A stretch of 14,057 bases of DNA. Source: Spirochaetales bacterium (GTDB lineage Bacteria; Spirochaetota; Spirochaetia; Sphaerochaetales; Sphaerochaetaceae). The notes beneath the pieces were generated by a model that was given only the letters and a program-made list of their open reading frames with translations, was not told the DNA's origin and did not search any database. Below are positions 13,234-14,057 of this stretch, piece after piece. The translations under genes were made by a program, and so were the position numbers. Location of the stretch: NCBI GenBank assembly GCA_022785155.1, contig JALFRH010000248.1, forward strand, positions 1 to 14,057, in the 5' to 3' direction. The number at the start of each line of letters is the position of its first letter. Within the stretch, counting starts at the first letter, position 1.

Positions 13234-13263
13234 ATTATAAGGTATTTCTCTCACTACAGTCCA
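13234..13263 (-). promoter_or_regulatory. promoter of the nif3-lspA operon
   Basis: Minus strand: TGGACT (13263-13258), an 18-base spacer and a perfect TATAAT (13239-13234). The -10 box ends 7 bases before ATG 13226, so transcription should start at or very near that A. Confidence 0.58.
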
Positions 13264-13327
13264 CTTTCTACACAAATAAGACACATTGAGGGTGGAAAAA
13301 CCAAGAAAATACTTCGGCAATCAATAG

Positions 13328-13975
13328 GAGGAATACAAAAATGCCGTATCCATGGTGAAAGATATCTACCGGCCAACCGTCCTCTCCTGAATATACCACA
13401 AAAACATACAAGAGGCTTTATGTCCCTTAAGCATAAATACAGAGTGACAAAACAATCTATGACTTCAAATACGGTAATGTGTTTTCCAACAGATTGGTAA
13501 TCCACCCCAAACACTACTATCCTTATGGAAACAAATAGCATCAAGAGAAGAATATGAAGTTTGTCTACAATGCGGAAAAAGAAGCTAAATCAAGAGAGAT
13601 ACTTATGATGTAGCCCACTGTAAAGGAGGCTGAGGAACTATTGGAAAAGGATGAGACAGATTCATATGCATGGTATGTAATGGGTACAGCCCTTTCCCTT
13701 GAAAACAGGATAGATGAGGCCATCGACGCCCACTGTACAGGATTATCATATGCACCATTCTATATACTGAACTATTTTGGTCCGAGTAAGAAGACACAAC
13801 GTAAAAGGAGAATGGAAGCAGGGACTGGCAGACTTTATTCTCTGCACTCAGCTGGAACCACAGAACTGGACATTATTGATACTACAGGGCTACTACAGAG
13901 AATATCCATGGCATGGAGGAAGAAAGTATCGGAGACTTCAAGGAATGCCGGAATATCACACGCCCCTCCTTAATT
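13328..13975 (+). pseudogene. multi-frameshift remnant of a gene with TPR-like repeats
   Basis: Protein-like peptides run in order but in changing frames: EEYKNAVSMVKDIYRPTVLS (13328-13390), DKTIYDFKYGNVFSN with IHPKHYYPYGNK (13446-13538), SREEYEVCLQCGKRS with a CxxC (13541-13588), KEAEELLEKD with SYAWYVMGTALSLENRIDEA (about 13623-13790), NVKGEWKQGLADFILCTQLE with PQNWTLL (about 13798-13900) and MEEESIGDFKECRN (13913-13970). The fourth and fifth look like consecutive tetratricopeptide units (WYVMG.AL....R.DEAI then GEW...LADF..C..LEP). Every segment ends in a stop or loses sense where the next begins, so the gene is dead in this sequence. All lie on the plus strand, divergent from nif3. No family is named beyond TPR-like. 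Sequencing error is an alternative to true decay, but five shifts is many. Confidence 0.62.
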
Positions 13976-13978
13976 TAT

Positions 13979-14008
13979 AAATCCTTCGATTTTCCAACCG
14001 AAGGATTT
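13979..14008. terminator. hairpin between the remnant and a convergent gene
   Basis: AAATCCTTCG (13979-13988) and CGAAGGATTT (13999-14008) form a perfect 10-bp stem with a 10-nt loop. On the minus strand it begins 4 bases after the stop codon at 14013 and is followed by TTTATAAATT, so it plausibly ends that gene; on the plus strand the T-run is short. Confidence 0.6.
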
Positions 14009-14012
14009 CAAC

Positions 14013-14057
14013 TTAGAGATACTTATTCAGTCCCATGAGCCTATTGGTCGCTTCCCT
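14013..14057 (-). CDS. C-terminal end of an unidentified minus-strand gene
   Basis: The last 45 bases read on the minus strand as REATNRLMGLNKYL followed by TAA, open to the window edge, with a hairpin placed like a terminator right after the stop. Fourteen residues are too few to name a family. Confidence 0.42.
   Translation of the reverse strand, partial: REATNRLMGLNKYL

Noticed and set aside
13254..13544. 96-residue minus-strand open frame upstream of nif3
   Set aside because: It is antisense to the remnant peptides, Cys- and Ile-rich without family resemblance, and overlaps the nif3 promoter.
13595..14026. 12-bp direct repeat AGAGATACTTAT at 13595-13606 and 14015-14026
   Set aside because: A few exact 12-mer repeats are expected by chance in 14 kb, and the second copy lies in coding sequence. 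No target-site or integrase context.

Overview
The window is ordinary bacterial chromosome from an AT-leaning, probably anaerobic and host-associated bacterium. The evidence is a type III glutamine synthetase, a DUF5685/J-domain pair, an M18 aminopeptidase, a short YbgI-type Nif3 protein, a glycosidase-fold protein and a decayed AAA-ATPase/PD-(D/E)XK (DUF1703-like) gene. This mix fits a spirochaete (Treponema/Sphaerochaeta-like) best, with Bacillota (Clostridia) as the main alternative. That placement is inference; no rRNA or other marker is present.

Layout. At 1-1223 (+) lie the end of a DUF5685-like gene and an overlapping J-domain/TPR gene. They meet a TetR-family regulator (1205-1828, -) tail to tail. 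A Cof-type HAD phosphatase (1955-2782, -) diverges from metK (3036-4166, +). metK is preceded by a promoter, a compact SAM-I/IV-clan riboswitch and an overlapping terminator. Next come a small three-helix membrane protein and an M18 aminopeptidase (4643-5977, +), each closed by a hairpin. Glutamine synthetase III (6011-8098, -) diverges from CTP synthase pyrG (8521-10122, +). The pyrG leader carries a glycine-riboswitch-like fold that overlaps an intrinsic terminator. From 10161 to 10675 there is no intact gene, but a frameshifted DUF1703-like remnant is readable. A tight minus-strand operon follows (13226 down to 10676): Nif3-like metalloprotein, lspA, an 88-residue membrane protein and a five-bladed-propeller glycosidase-like protein. 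From 13328 to 13975 there is a second, heavily frameshifted gene with TPR-like segments, and the window ends in the C-terminus of another minus-strand gene.

How the parts work together. Two leaders appear to be metabolite-controlled attenuators: metK should be switched off by SAM, and pyrG looks switched on by an unidentified ligand. Glutamine synthetase makes the glutamine that PyrG uses, and the two genes are divergent neighbours. lspA matures lipoproteins, while Nif3 and the glycosidase-like protein seem to be operon passengers.

The points most worth following are the pyrG leader, three genes (HAD, M18, Nif3) whose best -10 box lies only 6-7 nt before the start codon with no ribosome site (candidate leaderless mRNAs), a long nested palindrome covering the HAD promoter and start codon, and two multi-frameshift gene relics. 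I found no CRISPR array, insertion sequence, tRNA, rRNA, phage or defence cassette.
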